Origin: Aestuariibaculum suncheonense
GTDB lineage: Bacteria > Bacteroidota > Bacteroidia > Flavobacteriales > Flavobacteriaceae
Assembly: GCF_014596935.1 (NCBI RefSeq)
Contig: NZ_JACVXC010000002.1
Location: forward strand, 604,624-668,623
DNA length: 64,000 nucleotides
Direction of reading: 5' to 3'
Under the pieces are notes generated by a model. That model did no database searches. It had not been told where the DNA came from and saw only the letters and a program-made list of their open reading frames with translations. Made by a program: the position numbers and the translations under genes. Shown piece by piece: positions 1 through 9,616 of the stretch (position 1 is its first letter; each line of letters begins with the position of its first letter).

Positions 1-2105
1 AACCAGTAAAGAACAATGGAATTCTGTGGAGCCATCTGTAGAATTCTTTTACTCTCCTCATATCTATTAAGTCCAGCGTACCAAATTGCCAACTCAAGAT
101 AAGTTTCTACAGGTAACTCATTCCTTATAAGGGATTGAAAAATATCTTTTTGTATCTCGTTTGAATTAGAAAAATAATTTTCAAAACGAACGAAATGATC
201 AATGGGATTTAATTTTTCTATATTTTCCCTTAACAATTTTAAGGACTGATCATCCTTATTAATACGCGATATCATGTACAAAATTTTCAAAGACTCCAAA
301 TTCCTTGGATTACTCTTTAAACTCAATTCTGCATTTTCCTTAGCTTGGTAATAATCACCAGACTTTAAGTATGTCCTGCTCAAAGCTGTATACGCTGCTC
401 CTCTATAAGGTATTGAAAGGCTAGCCACCTCAAAACCATCTAAAGCATCATACATTTTATTTTTTTTCAATGCTGCTAAGCCGTAATAGTAATTTGCTTC
501 AGGATGATATGTATCTATGCTCAATGCTTTTTTTGCATAAATATATGCCGAGTCAATTTCGAGTTTAAAGAGTTTAATTTTTGTCATTTCGACCAGAGAT
601 GGGATAAATAAAGGATCTTTGGACAAAGAAGCTAATATCTTCTCTTCAGATAATTTATAGTTTCTAAATCTGTACAAATCTCTCCCTTGAAGAAAAAGAC
701 CATAAGCACTTTCTGAATCAAATTCATTAGGCACTTCTAGTGGTCTACTTAGTTCTCTTTCTTTTCTATCTTGATTGACTGCAATTCTTTGCCCTTCTAA
801 AATAATATATGCCGGGTTATCTTCAGAATTTATGAGGATTTGCTCTTCATACACTTCAACTGGATTAGCTTTTACAAAAACGTTGGCAAGTTTTTTTCCT
901 TTATCAGAAAAAACTGTTAAGGTATCACTAATAGATTTTACCGGGCTAAGCTTTATAGAGAGAAGTTTATTATCATATTTAATATTAAAGGCGCCTAACA
1001 AATTAGCGCTTGTAAAACCTTTAATTCCATTAAAAGGAAACCAATATTCAGTCCATTCATCAGTAGTATAAGGAACAAAACCAATCTGTTTAAAAGGAGT
1101 TGAACTACTCTCAAAAGTATTTTGATTAAATAAACGACCGCTTTGAATTTCTACATATTGACCACTATCATCAGTAAGTAAATCTTCCCAGATTTTACCT
1201 TCATCAGATTGAGCCCAAAGGAATATTTTCTTTCCTAATTTTGCTCCTCGTTTTGCATAATGAATCATTCCATGATCATTATCTTCCCAATATCCCCCAA
1301 AATAGTCACTATGAACACCAAAAACATGAAAAGATTTCGATCCTCCAAATGCATTTTCAGAATACAAAGCAAGATTTCTATCTTTCGAATCGTTCGGCCA
1401 ATTGAAAGTTTCTCCCTCATGACCTAAATACTTATTACCTGGATATAGAAATTCTAAATCGTCATTGGCAGGAATGCCAGCATTCATCCACGTATAATAG
1501 GGTTGCTCCGTTGAATTGGAATTGAACCAATAGGAACTCGTGGAAAAATATGATTTATCTTTTTCCAATTTAATTTCCAATACCCAATTCGTTCGAGTGA
1601 GTAAATCAAAGGTGCTTATGTAGCAACTAACACTACCATCTGAATTTTCTTTGGTCAGATAATCTACAGGAGTTGCCGTGTTAGGTGTATGACCAATTAT
1701 GCCATAATTAAATTCGATTCCACCACTAACCCACGGACCTCTCAAAGCTATATCCCTAAATTTAACTACCTCGTTATTATAGAGAAAATTTTGCCCGCTT
1801 CGTTTATCAAGTGCAGACCAAATTTTACCGCCAATTTCAGGCATAATTTGTACTTTGATATAATCATTTTCTAACTCAACAATCTTCCAGTCTTTCTTTT
1901 CAGCTTTTTCAGTAAAACCATCATATCTAAAATACGGATAGATTTTTCCTTCCGACGGAATGGGATTGGGATCCGAAAAAGGATAAGTCACATATTTTTT
2001 TGTAGTTTCTGTGACAGTGGAATTATTCTGGGCAACCAGGCTTCCCGGAACACTAACTATAAATAAAACAAAACCAAATATTTTATATTTCAATAATCCA
2101 ATCAT
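1..2105 (-). CDS. DUF5107 domain protein with TPR repeats (3' part cut off by the window edge)
   Basis: The frame starts with ATG at 2105 and stays open to base 1, giving about 701 codons without a stop, so the C-terminus lies outside the window. Residues 1-25 look like a signal peptide ending VAQ. Residues about 55-400 resemble DUF5107, a beta-sandwich domain related to sugar-mutarotase folds: the motifs EIGGKIWSA, GPWVSGGIEFNYG and the HEGETFNWP region are visible. The remainder is helical and TPR-like, with repeated Tyr/Ala/Leu patterns. Family members occur in polysaccharide utilisation loci, but their reaction is not established. Only 16 bp separate it from the DUF4091 gene upstream, so the two are probably co-transcribed. 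The family call is from memory of the motif pattern. Confidence 0.75.
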   Translation of the reverse strand, partial: MIGLLKYKIFGFVLFIVSVPGSLVAQNNSTVTETTKKYVTYPFSDPNPIPSEGKIYPYFRYDGFTEKAEKKDWKIVELENDYIKVQIMPEIGGKIWSALDKRSGQNFLYNNEVVKFRDIALRGPWVSGGIEFNYGIIGHTPNTATPVDYLTKENSDGSVSCYISTFDLLTRTNWVLEIKLEKDKSYFSTSSYWFNSNSTEQPYYTWMNAGIPANDDLEFLYPGNKYLGHEGETFNWPNDSKDRNLALYSENAFGGSKSFHVFGVHSDYFGGYWEDNDHGMIHYAKRGAKLGKKIFLWAQSDEGKIWEDLLTDDSGQYVEIQSGRLFNQNTFESSSTPFKQIGFVPYTTDEWTEYWFPFNGIKGFTSANLLGAFNIKYDNKLLSIKLSPVKSISDTLTVFSDKGKKLANVFVKANPVEVYEEQILINSEDNPAYIILEGQRIAVNQDRKERELSRPLEVPNEFDSESAYGLFLQGRDLYRFRNYKLSEEKILASLSKDPLFIPSLVEMTKIKLFKLEIDSAYIYAKKALSIDTYHPEANYYYGLAALKKNKMYDALDGFEVASLSIPYRGAAYTALSRTYLKSGDYYQAKENAELSLKSNPRNLESLKILYMISRINKDDQSLKLLRENIEKLNPIDHFVRFENYFSNSNEIQKDIFQSLIRNELPVETYLELAIWYAGLNRYEESKRILQMAPQNSIVLYW

Positions 2106-2121
2106 AAGTCGTTGTTGTTTT

Positions 2122-3921
2122 TTATTCAATTAACCCTAATAATTGTTCACGAACTTTATCATAGCTATCTCCAGACTGAGACCAAGGTACAGTCTCATCC
2201 ATAGATACTTCACTCAATGCTTTAGGAACAACACTGTTGATTATATTTATCACATTACCTTTCCCTGACTTTTGTTCAACCATTGACATGATTAGTGCAT
2301 CCTGCTGTCCTCTTCGGATATTTTTCAACCTTATGGATGGTAATAGTTGATTCAGGCCTCTTTCTTCTTTAGGATAAAAAGGCATATGCCCCGGATAAAA
2401 AAGAATCCCATCACCATTTCCAAATTCCATTGTTTCACCTATAAAAGTTAACGGATTCTTGAAGACATTTTGATGAAGATGCCTTTTTGGTCCCTGTCTA
2501 TTATGATCCCAATGCGTACCATGCCATATAAAATGCATATTGACATCATATTTATATAAAATCCAACTATTAACACGAAAATCAACTGCGGTTCCTTCCA
2601 ATATTACTGAGCCGTAGCGAGGTCGGTTGCCGTTATAAAACCAATGATCACCATCCCTCTTCCTGATAGCAGGTAATTCTTTTAAATCCAATCCATCATT
2701 TCCTGCCCAGATATCTATTGCTCCATCCAATTCTAGTTTGTAAGGAGTGGTAGTAAATGTGGAAAGTAACTTACCTTTACCTGGATTGCTTTTTATCCAT
2801 CCTGCTCTTTCTTTAATCCAAGCATAACTATCTGGCTGCGGTTCATCTATCATGTACCAAAAATATTTTACATCAGGTGCATTTTTATCAAACCACTCCA
2901 CCCATAAATCTGACTGTTTTTGAACATCTGCTTTATTGGTTCCTAATACAGGAGATCCGTACATGCCTACAGGAAAAAGTTTCTCTCCAGCTCCTTGACC
3001 AGGTCCATGGTACCCCTTGGCAGCGGTAAAAGCATCTCCATTTAAATAAGGTTTATATGCATCCATTGTTTCTTGATTGAATGGAAGGGCATTCACTTCA
3101 AAGCCTCCAACAACATCGATGCGGTGTCGGTGTCCTTCAAACTTCAACATATTGTCAACTTGCTGGCTCGACATTTCAGGATAATATTTATGAACATCCG
3201 AGGTGAATAGCCAAATATTGGTATGATTTTCATCCGGTAAATAATGTGGTAATAAAGTTATTTCAAGAGGAATTTCCTTTATTATTTTTCCTTGTTCCAT
3301 AACTTGAACCATCCCTGTATATAAACCATCAGGATATCTTTTTTGGTCTCGAGGTAAATGAACATCTATCCAAAAACCTTGATTGGAATTTGAAGGAATG
3401 CTAACAGGATAACCTTCATGATTGGGCAGTGCATCAGTTGGCACCAATGCATCAGGTATCCATCCAGTCATCTCTTTAGGTGCCGAAGCGGCAGATCCAT
3501 AGAACCATTGTGGCAAAGTAGGAGTATCGACATGCAGATAATGTTGCACAAAGACTTCAATAGTACCACCAATACCATACTTTAAAGTATTGTTCCCAAT
3601 TTGTTTTCCAGATAATTTATGAAGTGGGGCATCCACTGATAATTCAACATTTTTAGCATCTTCACTTCCACTTTCTACTATGACTTGGAAAGCGAGTACT
3701 TCATTATAAAGTCCTTTTAACCTAATCTTTTCTCCGTCCCAAGTAAAATTTTTAATCTTATTCGGATGATTTAATTCACTACGAAAAATTTTTTCGCCAT
3801 CCCCCAACGCCCATACTGTTTTAACTTGAGCTAGTCCAAAAACTGGTAACAGAATAAATACCAACAACGCCTTGTGCCATAATAGCGCTTTTGTTTTTCT
3901 TCTGAACGTAAACTTTTTCAT
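2122..3921 (-). CDS. DUF4091 / GH123-like glycoside hydrolase, secreted
   Basis: This is a protein of about 599 residues if the ATG at 3921 is used. An in-frame ATG at 3990 exists, but the 3921 start gives a clean N-terminus (MKKFTFRRK followed by a hydrophobic run ending GLAQ) that reads as a signal peptide. An N-terminal beta-sandwich is followed by a barrel-like catalytic part with the sequence YMIDEP. The adjacent Asp-Glu pair (about D359-E360) matches the catalytic DE arrangement of GH123 and DUF4091 enzymes, which act on N-acetyl-hexosamine or related glycans with substrate-assisted catalysis. The substrate here cannot be read from sequence. It lies downstream of FecR and upstream of the DUF5107 gene in one leftward run. 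Confidence 0.72.
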   Translation of the reverse strand: MKKFTFRRKTKALLWHKALLVFILLPVFGLAQVKTVWALGDGEKIFRSELNHPNKIKNFTWDGEKIRLKGLYNEVLAFQVIVESGSEDAKNVELSVDAPLHKLSGKQIGNNTLKYGIGGTIEVFVQHYLHVDTPTLPQWFYGSAASAPKEMTGWIPDALVPTDALPNHEGYPVSIPSNSNQGFWIDVHLPRDQKRYPDGLYTGMVQVMEQGKIIKEIPLEITLLPHYLPDENHTNIWLFTSDVHKYYPEMSSQQVDNMLKFEGHRHRIDVVGGFEVNALPFNQETMDAYKPYLNGDAFTAAKGYHGPGQGAGEKLFPVGMYGSPVLGTNKADVQKQSDLWVEWFDKNAPDVKYFWYMIDEPQPDSYAWIKERAGWIKSNPGKGKLLSTFTTTPYKLELDGAIDIWAGNDGLDLKELPAIRKRDGDHWFYNGNRPRYGSVILEGTAVDFRVNSWILYKYDVNMHFIWHGTHWDHNRQGPKRHLHQNVFKNPLTFIGETMEFGNGDGILFYPGHMPFYPKEERGLNQLLPSIRLKNIRRGQQDALIMSMVEQKSGKGNVINIINSVVPKALSEVSMDETVPWSQSGDSYDKVREQLLGLIE

Positions 3922-4031
3922 AATGACTTTATTTAAATTATAATATGTCTGCTTTATTTGCATTTTATCTTTTGGTTTCGGAATTATCATTAATTTGATT
4001 CTGTTTTTTCAGAAATTTTAGGATTAAAAAA

Positions 4032-5180
4032 TTATTTCTCTGAAATTTCAATTCTAGTAACCCCATTTTCCTCAATCATTTTAAACTGAAAATCGAAATA
4101 CTCTAGAATTTGTAGTGCTTTAGAAAGATCAGAATTTCTATAAACCTCTCCGTATAACTTCGTATCAGGAACCCTTCCTTTAAACTGAATATCAACACTG
4201 TACCATCTAGAAAATTCCCTCATTACACTTTCAATACCTGCTCCTTGGAAACTAAATACTCCCCTCTTCCAAGCAATAATCTTCGAGGTATCTACATTAA
4301 TAACATCGAGTTCTTTTTCACCCAACACAGCTTGTTCACCAGGTTTTAAAATGACACCTTGATTTTTACTCTCAATAAGAGAAGAAGTTATTTTTACTGA
4401 ACCTTCAAGTAATGTTGTCTTTAATACAAATTCATTCTCATAAGCGTTCACATTAAAATGTGTTCCTAAAACTTCAATTGTTTGACCTTTAGTTTGAACA
4501 TAAAAAGGACTACCTTGCTTATAGACTTCAAAATATGCTTCACCTTTTAAACTAATTACTCGTTCATTTTTTGAAAATCTAACAGGAAACGTTAATGAAG
4601 TTTCTGCATTTAACCAAACTTTGGTCCCATCTGGGAGTACTATTTGAAATTGCCCACCATTTGGCGTGCTTATTTCATTATATACTTCAGTTGTTTTTGA
4701 TAAACCATCCTTAGACAAGCTTAAATATTCAATTAATCCATTTTCTGATTTACGAATCTGAAAATCCTCATTTCTATAAATTTCACCTACACCTAAACCA
4801 TCTAAATCAATAATTGAATTATCAGCTAATCGAAGCGTTGTTTTATCTATTACATTTATATCATCCTTAGAAATGAATATACCAGATACTGGATAATTTA
4901 AATCATTATTAAAATAACTATAGCCACCCAGGATGCCTAGACCTACAAACAAAGCAGCAGCAACCGATAGCCATGTTTTTTTTCTAATCCTGAATTCCTT
5001 CTTTGATGGTAACGTATCATAAATATCTTTCAAATCCTTTTCAAATTCTTCGGCCGTAACTGGAAGAGGATTTAAGTTATCTTGTTGAGCATACCAATTT
5101 TCCACCCATATTTTTTCTTCCTCAGTACAATTACCTGAGTTATATTTTTCCAATAATTCTTTTAATGAAGACGTTTTCAT
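4032..5180 (-). CDS. FecR family anti-sigma factor (with DUF4974)
   Basis: This 382-residue membrane anti-sigma factor has a cytoplasmic helical N-terminus (about 1-65), one transmembrane helix (about 68-87), a periplasmic FecR domain (about 170-270, with TPNGGQFQIVLPDGTKVWLNAET typical of the family, quoted only in part here) and a C-terminal DUF4974 module (about 310-380). Such proteins hold an ECF sigma factor inactive until a TonB-dependent transporter signals. The cognate sigma gene is probably the one ending at 5286, 105 bp upstream. The gap contains an ECF-type promoter candidate. No TonB-dependent transporter follows, which is unusual for this family; DUF4091 and DUF5107 genes follow instead. 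Confidence 0.9.
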   Translation of the reverse strand: MKTSSLKELLEKYNSGNCTEEEKIWVENWYAQQDNLNPLPVTAEEFEKDLKDIYDTLPSKKEFRIRKKTWLSVAAALFVGLGILGGYSYFNNDLNYPVSGIFISKDDINVIDKTTLRLADNSIIDLDGLGVGEIYRNEDFQIRKSENGLIEYLSLSKDGLSKTTEVYNEISTPNGGQFQIVLPDGTKVWLNAETSLTFPVRFSKNERVISLKGEAYFEVYKQGSPFYVQTKGQTIEVLGTHFNVNAYENEFVLKTTLLEGSVKITSSLIESKNQGVILKPGEQAVLGEKELDVINVDTSKIIAWKRGVFSFQGAGIESVMREFSRWYSVDIQFKGRVPDTKLYGEVYRNSDLSKALQILEYFDFQFKMIEENGVTRIEISEK

Positions 5181-5214
5181 AGTGTTATGTTAGCGATTAC
5201 CTGCTTCCTTATAC

Positions 5215-5244
5215 TATAGACCATTAATACGGAAAGAGGGAGTA
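5215..5244 (-). promoter_or_regulatory. ECF-type promoter candidate, copy A (before fecR)
   Basis: Read on the minus strand this is TACTCCC, 15 nt, then GGTCTATA, ending 35 nt before the FecR start. The same two boxes with the same 15-nt gap recur at 8265-8294, 9169-9198 and 22590-22619. The boxes and spacing are seen directly; assigning them to the local sigma factors is inference. Confidence 0.55.
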
Positions 5245-5285
5245 TAGGGAAACGAAAAAAACTTTTTAAATTTGTTAATTTGTAG

Positions 5286-5864
5286 TTATAAGAATGGAAC
5301 AAAAAAGAATATATTAATTATTAAATCAAATTTTGTTCTTAAAACCTTAATAGCATTTGCTACCTGCTTTTTAACGGTTAGTTCCGATATATTTAATTCA
5401 CAGGCAATTTCTTTATGAGTTAAAAATTTTTCTCTACTCAGAAGAAATATTTCCTGCATTCGTGGTGGTAATGATTCAATTTCCTTTTCAATAAGATCTC
5501 GAAGTTGATTTTCTCTAATTAAATAATCAGAAGCGATGTTATTATAAGGACTTGGTCGATGCATATCAACATGTTTTGTAGCTACAATTCTGCGTGAAAT
5601 TACTTTGATCACTCTATTTCGAACCGCTGTATATAGATAACCTGACGGATGTCCTTCTATTTGAATTTTCATTCTATTCACCCAGATATACGTGAACAAC
5701 TCATGTATTATGTCTTTCGCTTCTTCTCTATCATTTAATCGCCTTAGAATATGCGCGTATAAAACAGGTGAATATCTATTATAAAGTTCAGTATAGGCCC
5801 TATGATCCCCTTTTCTTATGAGAGAAAATAAGTTTTTATCTGTGATTTCCTGGTAAAAAGCCAT
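5286..5864 (-). CDS. ECF RNA polymerase sigma-70 factor (sigma copy 1)
   Basis: This is a 192-residue ECF sigma factor of the Bacteroidota type that pairs with FecR. Region 2 covers about 15-85 (SPVLYAHILRR, EEAKDIIHELF, YIWVNR) and region 4 covers about 130-180 (LPPRMQEIFLLS, LTHKEIACELNIS, TVKKQVANAIKVLR as the helix-turn-helix). The C-terminus is a short hydrophobic tail (IINIFFFVPFL). It is about 89% identical (21 differences in 192) to the sigma protein at 8336-8914, and the flanking DNA is duplicated too. The downstream partner is FecR at 4032-5180, so this copy keeps the usual sigma-antisigma pair. Confidence 0.93.
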   Translation of the reverse strand: MAFYQEITDKNLFSLIRKGDHRAYTELYNRYSPVLYAHILRRLNDREEAKDIIHELFTYIWVNRMKIQIEGHPSGYLYTAVRNRVIKVISRRIVATKHVDMHRPSPYNNIASDYLIRENQLRDLIEKEIESLPPRMQEIFLLSREKFLTHKEIACELNISELTVKKQVANAIKVLRTKFDLIINIFFFVPFL

Positions 5865-5940
5865 TCATTATTTAGTTAGTAAATTTTGCTTAAGATATAC
5901 ATTTATAACACATTATCAATTCCTATTTTTAAAATTCATG

Positions 5941-5979
5941 TCTATTTCGACATGTTAAATCTTAATAAAAAACACTTCT
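5941..5979 (-). promoter_or_regulatory. Conserved upstream box of sigma copy 1
   Basis: A 39-bp stretch about 80-115 bp upstream of the sigma start is nearly identical to 8992-9029 upstream of the second sigma gene (shared cores TATTTCGACATG and TAAATCTTAAT). It marks the outer edge of the duplicated segment. It may hold the sigma gene promoter or simply be leftover duplication, which the sequence alone does not settle. Confidence 0.4.
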
Positions 5980-6095
5980 GATTATTATGTTACATTACCT
6001 ACCCTATAAATGATGCTATCCGTAAAAAAATGTATCAAATTAATGTAAGGTGTGTTTACCTACTAAACTGTTTCAGATATTGAAAACATTATTAA

Positions 6096-8207
6096 TTACT
6101 CTTCTTCAATGAAAAGAGGCGAGCTTTTATCCGCTCGATCACTTGCTATTCTAAACTTTTTCACATCATTTTTTAACCTTACCTCCAAGTATTCCGAACC
6201 TTCAAAAGTAGATATCGAAGTTGTTACTGTGGATATACTTCCTTTTGCGTAAGTATCAAAAACTGTAATAAACAATTCACCCAACTTATCCTTACTACTT
6301 ACTTTCAATACGTATAATTGTTGGGCTATGCCTACACCTGTATCTTCAATGTCCTGTAAAAAAGTTTGCTTACCTGCATCTGATGGTTTTAAAATTTTTG
6401 CATTCATGCTTGCCGATGCTCCGTTGACTCTAAATTGATTCGCACCATCAGCAGTAAAGGTAAAATCCGAATGAAAGTAAAAATCAAATAAAGAGGGTGA
6501 ACTTGCTGTAACCTCATCGGCAATTATCCAATAGTCAGGCTTCAAGTAAAGAATATGGCGATAATAAGATGTTAAATTCGTTTCGGATTTATAAGCAGGT
6601 TTTGCATTCCCAATAACATAATCGTAATCTTCTTCTGAATGTGAGTATACAATAGAAGGTTGTTCCGAAGCTTGAGCGTAATCTGTACCATTAAACCATC
6701 TGCCTTCCCCAATTTGGCCTTTGCCGTTTACAACTAGCGTGTTTTGATAAATAGTGCGTCCCCATGAGTAACCAGGAGAGGTAATCAACCAGTCACCATG
6801 ACTAAAAATTTGGAACGTACCTACATCTGGGTGAGTATGTCCCCCATAAGGATCGTAAGTATACTCTGAAGCTCCTCGCTTACCGATCCATGTTCCGCAT
6901 TTGAACATAGATAATGATTCATTACCATCCCATCCTGATCTCATATAAGCTATATCAAGATCATTAAAATGCTTAAACGTTGGAAGGTTATCAGGTCTCT
7001 GTGGTTGGATTTCTGGATTAACCCAAAGTAGATTCAAAAAGAATGCACTGGGTACTGAAAACCCTGATGAACTGATTTCGTTTGCAAACCATTGGGCATA
7101 TCCGTCGTTGTATTCTGCAGCTACTTTACGGAGGAAATGCTCTGGTCCATACCAATCATAGCGAGGGCCATCACCAAGCGTCATCAAGGTAGAGGATGCG
7201 TTCCAATGATTTCTTGGCAACATGGCATATATTCTAAAGCTCGCAAGGTTCTTAAAAAAAGTATCATCATTAACTTCAAAAGAATCTCCACCCAATAGCT
7301 CGTGATTAAATCCCATAAATTTTGTGAGGTATGTAATACTGTACTCACTATAAGGAATTCCCTCAACATACCCTCCATCATCTGGCATTGAAGCTATAGC
7401 TTTGTCAAGTTTTTGCTGCCCCAAAGCGACCCATTTTTCTGCATCTGAATCTTCTTTAGATAAAACAAGACCTGCTGCTACTAAACCAGTTAAAGCCACA
7501 TGTTGATGATTATGGAAATATTGTTCTCTCCACCAGACAGTTTTATCTTGAGTAAGTAGTAGATTATACAATCGAGCACCTCTTTCTTTCAGACAATTAC
7601 GTATAATATCACGTGAAGTAACGTCAAGTTTATTATGGAGCCAGTCGTATCCAACAGCCATGCCATATAACTGATGTCCTGTAGCTAAATCCGCATTATC
7701 TATATCCCCTATTCCCCAAGTAGGGTAAGAAGCCGAAGCAAGCATAAATTCTTTAGCACTCTCAAAATATTTTTCTTGATCTGTCATCAGATAAGTCATG
7801 GCCAATTCTGGTATTGCATTCCCTACTGGCCGTTGCCATAGTTGCTCATCATAGCCACTACCTGGTTTGTATTCTGGCGGCCCCGTTCGAACATAATTAT
7901 CTGCTATTGATCTTAACTGAATAAGCAAAGGGGCATATTCTTGGCTATTGATTTTTGATTTTAGAAATTCATGTGACTCCGAGGTCATATAGAGACTTGG
8001 TTGAAAATCAGAATCAGAAACTTGATCAACAGGAATTGGATTTTCTTGAGGTTTGTTAGTTTGACAGTTTAATAGAGTCAAATTGAAAAGGGCAATAAAA
8101 TATAGCCTGTTACTAAATAATGTGCTTACAACGTATCTACTAAAGAGTGCAAATAATGTAAATTTGTTTCTTTTCATTTTTATAAAGCTAAGTTGATAAA
8201 CATTCAT
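6096..8207 (-). CDS. Heparinase II/III family polysaccharide lyase, probable lipoprotein
   Basis: This is a 703-residue protein with an alternative ATG at 8177. The N-terminus has a hydrophobic segment ending in a lipobox-like LLNC (Cys48 of the long form), suggesting an outer-membrane-anchored lipoprotein. Residues about 80-400 form the helical toroid expected of heparinase II/III-type lyases, with NHQH at 233-236. Residues about 450-650 are the beta-sandwich, with GGHTHPDVG at 455-463 matching the GGHxHxDxG motif of the family. These enzymes cleave uronic-acid polysaccharides by beta-elimination. The exact PL family and substrate are not assignable by eye. It sits just downstream of sigma copy 2, where a FecR gene would normally be, and has its own ECF-type promoter candidate. 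Confidence 0.8.
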   Translation of the reverse strand: MNVYQLSFIKMKRNKFTLFALFSRYVVSTLFSNRLYFIALFNLTLLNCQTNKPQENPIPVDQVSDSDFQPSLYMTSESHEFLKSKINSQEYAPLLIQLRSIADNYVRTGPPEYKPGSGYDEQLWQRPVGNAIPELAMTYLMTDQEKYFESAKEFMLASASYPTWGIGDIDNADLATGHQLYGMAVGYDWLHNKLDVTSRDIIRNCLKERGARLYNLLLTQDKTVWWREQYFHNHQHVALTGLVAAGLVLSKEDSDAEKWVALGQQKLDKAIASMPDDGGYVEGIPYSEYSITYLTKFMGFNHELLGGDSFEVNDDTFFKNLASFRIYAMLPRNHWNASSTLMTLGDGPRYDWYGPEHFLRKVAAEYNDGYAQWFANEISSSGFSVPSAFFLNLLWVNPEIQPQRPDNLPTFKHFNDLDIAYMRSGWDGNESLSMFKCGTWIGKRGASEYTYDPYGGHTHPDVGTFQIFSHGDWLITSPGYSWGRTIYQNTLVVNGKGQIGEGRWFNGTDYAQASEQPSIVYSHSEEDYDYVIGNAKPAYKSETNLTSYYRHILYLKPDYWIIADEVTASSPSLFDFYFHSDFTFTADGANQFRVNGASASMNAKILKPSDAGKQTFLQDIEDTGVGIAQQLYVLKVSSKDKLGELFITVFDTYAKGSISTVTTSISTFEGSEYLEVRLKNDVKKFRIASDRADKSSPLFIEEE

Positions 8208-8264
8208 TATTTGAATTCAATAGTTTCACTGGTAAAATTGAATATGATTAGGTGCTTTCTACAC

Positions 8265-8294
8265 TAGATACCTTTGAGACTGCTTGAAGAGGTA
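8265..8294 (-). promoter_or_regulatory. ECF-type promoter candidate, copy B (before the heparinase-like gene)
   Basis: This is the most degenerate of four copies. The minus strand reads TACCTCT, 15 nt, GGTATCTA. Surrounding bases (TTTGAGAC, GGGAAAAC on the plus strand) still align with copies A, C and D. It lies at the same place relative to sigma copy 2 as copy A does to sigma copy 1, as expected from the segmental duplication. It is 58 nt before the ATG at 8207. Confidence 0.45.
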
Positions 8295-8335
8295 CAGGGA
8301 AAACAAATTAACTATTTGAAATTTTAAATTTGTAG

Positions 8336-8914
8336 TTATAAGAAAAAAACAAAAAAGAATACATTAACTATTAAATCAAGTTTTGTTCTTAAAACTTTAA
8401 TAGCATTTGCTACCTGCTTTTTAACCGTCAGTTCAGATATATTTAATTCATAGGCAATTTCTCTGTGAGTTAAAAACTTTTTTCTACTCAAAAGAAATAT
8501 TTCCTGCATTCGTGGTGGCAATAATTCAATTTCCTTTTCAATTAGATCTCGAAGCTGATTTTCTCTTATTAAATAATCAGAAGCGATGTTATTATAAGGA
8601 CTTGGCCTATGCATATCAACATGTTTAGTGGCTACAATTCTGCGTGAAATTACTTTAATCACTCTATTTCGAACTGCTGTATATAAATAACCTGATAGAT
8701 GTCCTTCAATTTCAATTTTCAATCTATTTACCCAGATATAAGAAAATAACTCATGAATAATATCTTTCGCTTCTTCTCTATCATTTAATCTTCTTAGAAT
8801 ATGCGCATATAGAACAGGTGAATACCTATTATAAAGTTCAGTGTAGGCCTTATGATCTCCATTTTTTATGAGAGAAAATAGTTCTTTATCTGAGGTCTCT
8901 TTGAAATATGCCAT
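8336..8914 (-). CDS. ECF RNA polymerase sigma-70 factor (sigma copy 2, no FecR partner)
   Basis: This 192-residue ECF sigma factor is about 89% identical to the copy at 5286-5864. The middle part, from the SPVLYAHILRR motif to DLIEKEIE, is almost unchanged, while differences cluster at the extreme N-terminus and in region 4 (for example KFLTHREIAYELN against KFLTHKEIACELN). Both helix-turn-helix and region 2 motifs are intact, so it should be functional. Unlike copy 1 it is not followed by a fecR gene; the heparinase-like lyase gene follows. It may be held by the neighbouring FecR or act without an anti-sigma factor. Duplicated DNA extends from about 8258 to 9029. Confidence 0.92.
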   Translation of the reverse strand: MAYFKETSDKELFSLIKNGDHKAYTELYNRYSPVLYAHILRRLNDREEAKDIIHELFSYIWVNRLKIEIEGHLSGYLYTAVRNRVIKVISRRIVATKHVDMHRPSPYNNIASDYLIRENQLRDLIEKEIELLPPRMQEIFLLSRKKFLTHREIAYELNISELTVKKQVANAIKVLRTKLDLIVNVFFFVFFL

Positions 8915-8991
8915 ACGCTAATTAGTTAATATATTTTTTTTAGATATACATTTCTAGTACATTAACAAGTCTTATATATGAAAAAATAACA

Positions 8992-9029
8992 CCTATTTCG
9001 ACATGCTAAATCTTAATGAAAACACTTCT
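8992..9029 (-). promoter_or_regulatory. Conserved upstream box of sigma copy 2
   Basis: This is the counterpart of 5941-5979, sharing the cores TATTTCGACATG and TAAATCTTAAT with few changes. It lies 78-115 bp before the sigma start and gives the outer limit of the 0.77-kb duplication. Confidence 0.4.
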
Positions 9030-9168
9030 AAATATTATTATTTAAGCAGATCAGCTTGAAATAACAGATTATTTTACCCAACACAAACATTTAACTTACA
9101 GACACTTAAAATAATTCAACAAGCAAATTTCACGGATTTAAAGCCCGTAATTAGTCACTAATCTATAT

Positions 9169-9198
9169 TATAGACCTTTGAAACAGCCTATGGGAGTA
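9169..9198 (-). promoter_or_regulatory. ECF-type promoter candidate, copy C (upstream of sigma copy 2)
   Basis: The minus strand reads TACTCCC, 15 nt, GGTCTATA, identical in both boxes to copy A. It lies 255 bp before the start of sigma copy 2 and outside the duplicated unit, so it arose or was acquired separately. It could give sigma autoregulation through a long leader. No gene lies closer downstream. Confidence 0.5.
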
Positions 9199-9519
9199 CT
9201 TAAAACAAAAAAAAACTAATTGTGCATTAGGAAAGTTTCGAATGGTTGTATTCTATAGTCTTTTAATGCTGAAGGTCAGTATTAATAAAACTAAGATCTA
9301 TCGTCCTACATTTATCAAAATAGCCATAAAGTTGAACTTAAATTTTCAGCCTTTCCATTCAAGTCAAAGTCACTCCTGCAAAAATCACATAGTTTTTTTA
9401 CCTTATAATTTGATCTCCTGAAGCAGGCCTTTAAATCTATAAAGTGAAATTTAAACACCTTGTTTTCTGAAACTAATATTTGAACAATTCTCTTTATTCA
9501 CATGAAAATTTCAATTAAG

Positions 9520-9560
9520 AAAAAAAAAGAACCCCATAAATATGCTTCGTATTATGGGGT
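9520..9560 (-). terminator. Intrinsic terminator
   Basis: The stem ACCCCATAA / TTATGGGGT encloses a 12-nt loop and is followed on the minus strand by a long T tract (plus-strand A run at 9520-9529). It should end leftward transcription from the dehydrogenase gene whose stop is at 9837. Confidence 0.75.
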
Positions 9561-9616
9561 CTAATATTGAAAGGTATTTTGTTTCCAAAAGACAAAGCCA
9601 TCCCCTCTTAAATTTT

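Noticed and set aside
775..1071. A 98-codon plus-strand frame opposite the DUF5107 gene
   Set aside because: It lies entirely antisense to a clearly coding frame, has no domain and no ribosome-binding context.
9300..9515. A 60-codon minus-strand open frame between two TGA codons, including CDFCRSDFDLNG
   Set aside because: It has no start codon and no recognisable family, and lies in very AT-rich DNA; it is most likely chance.
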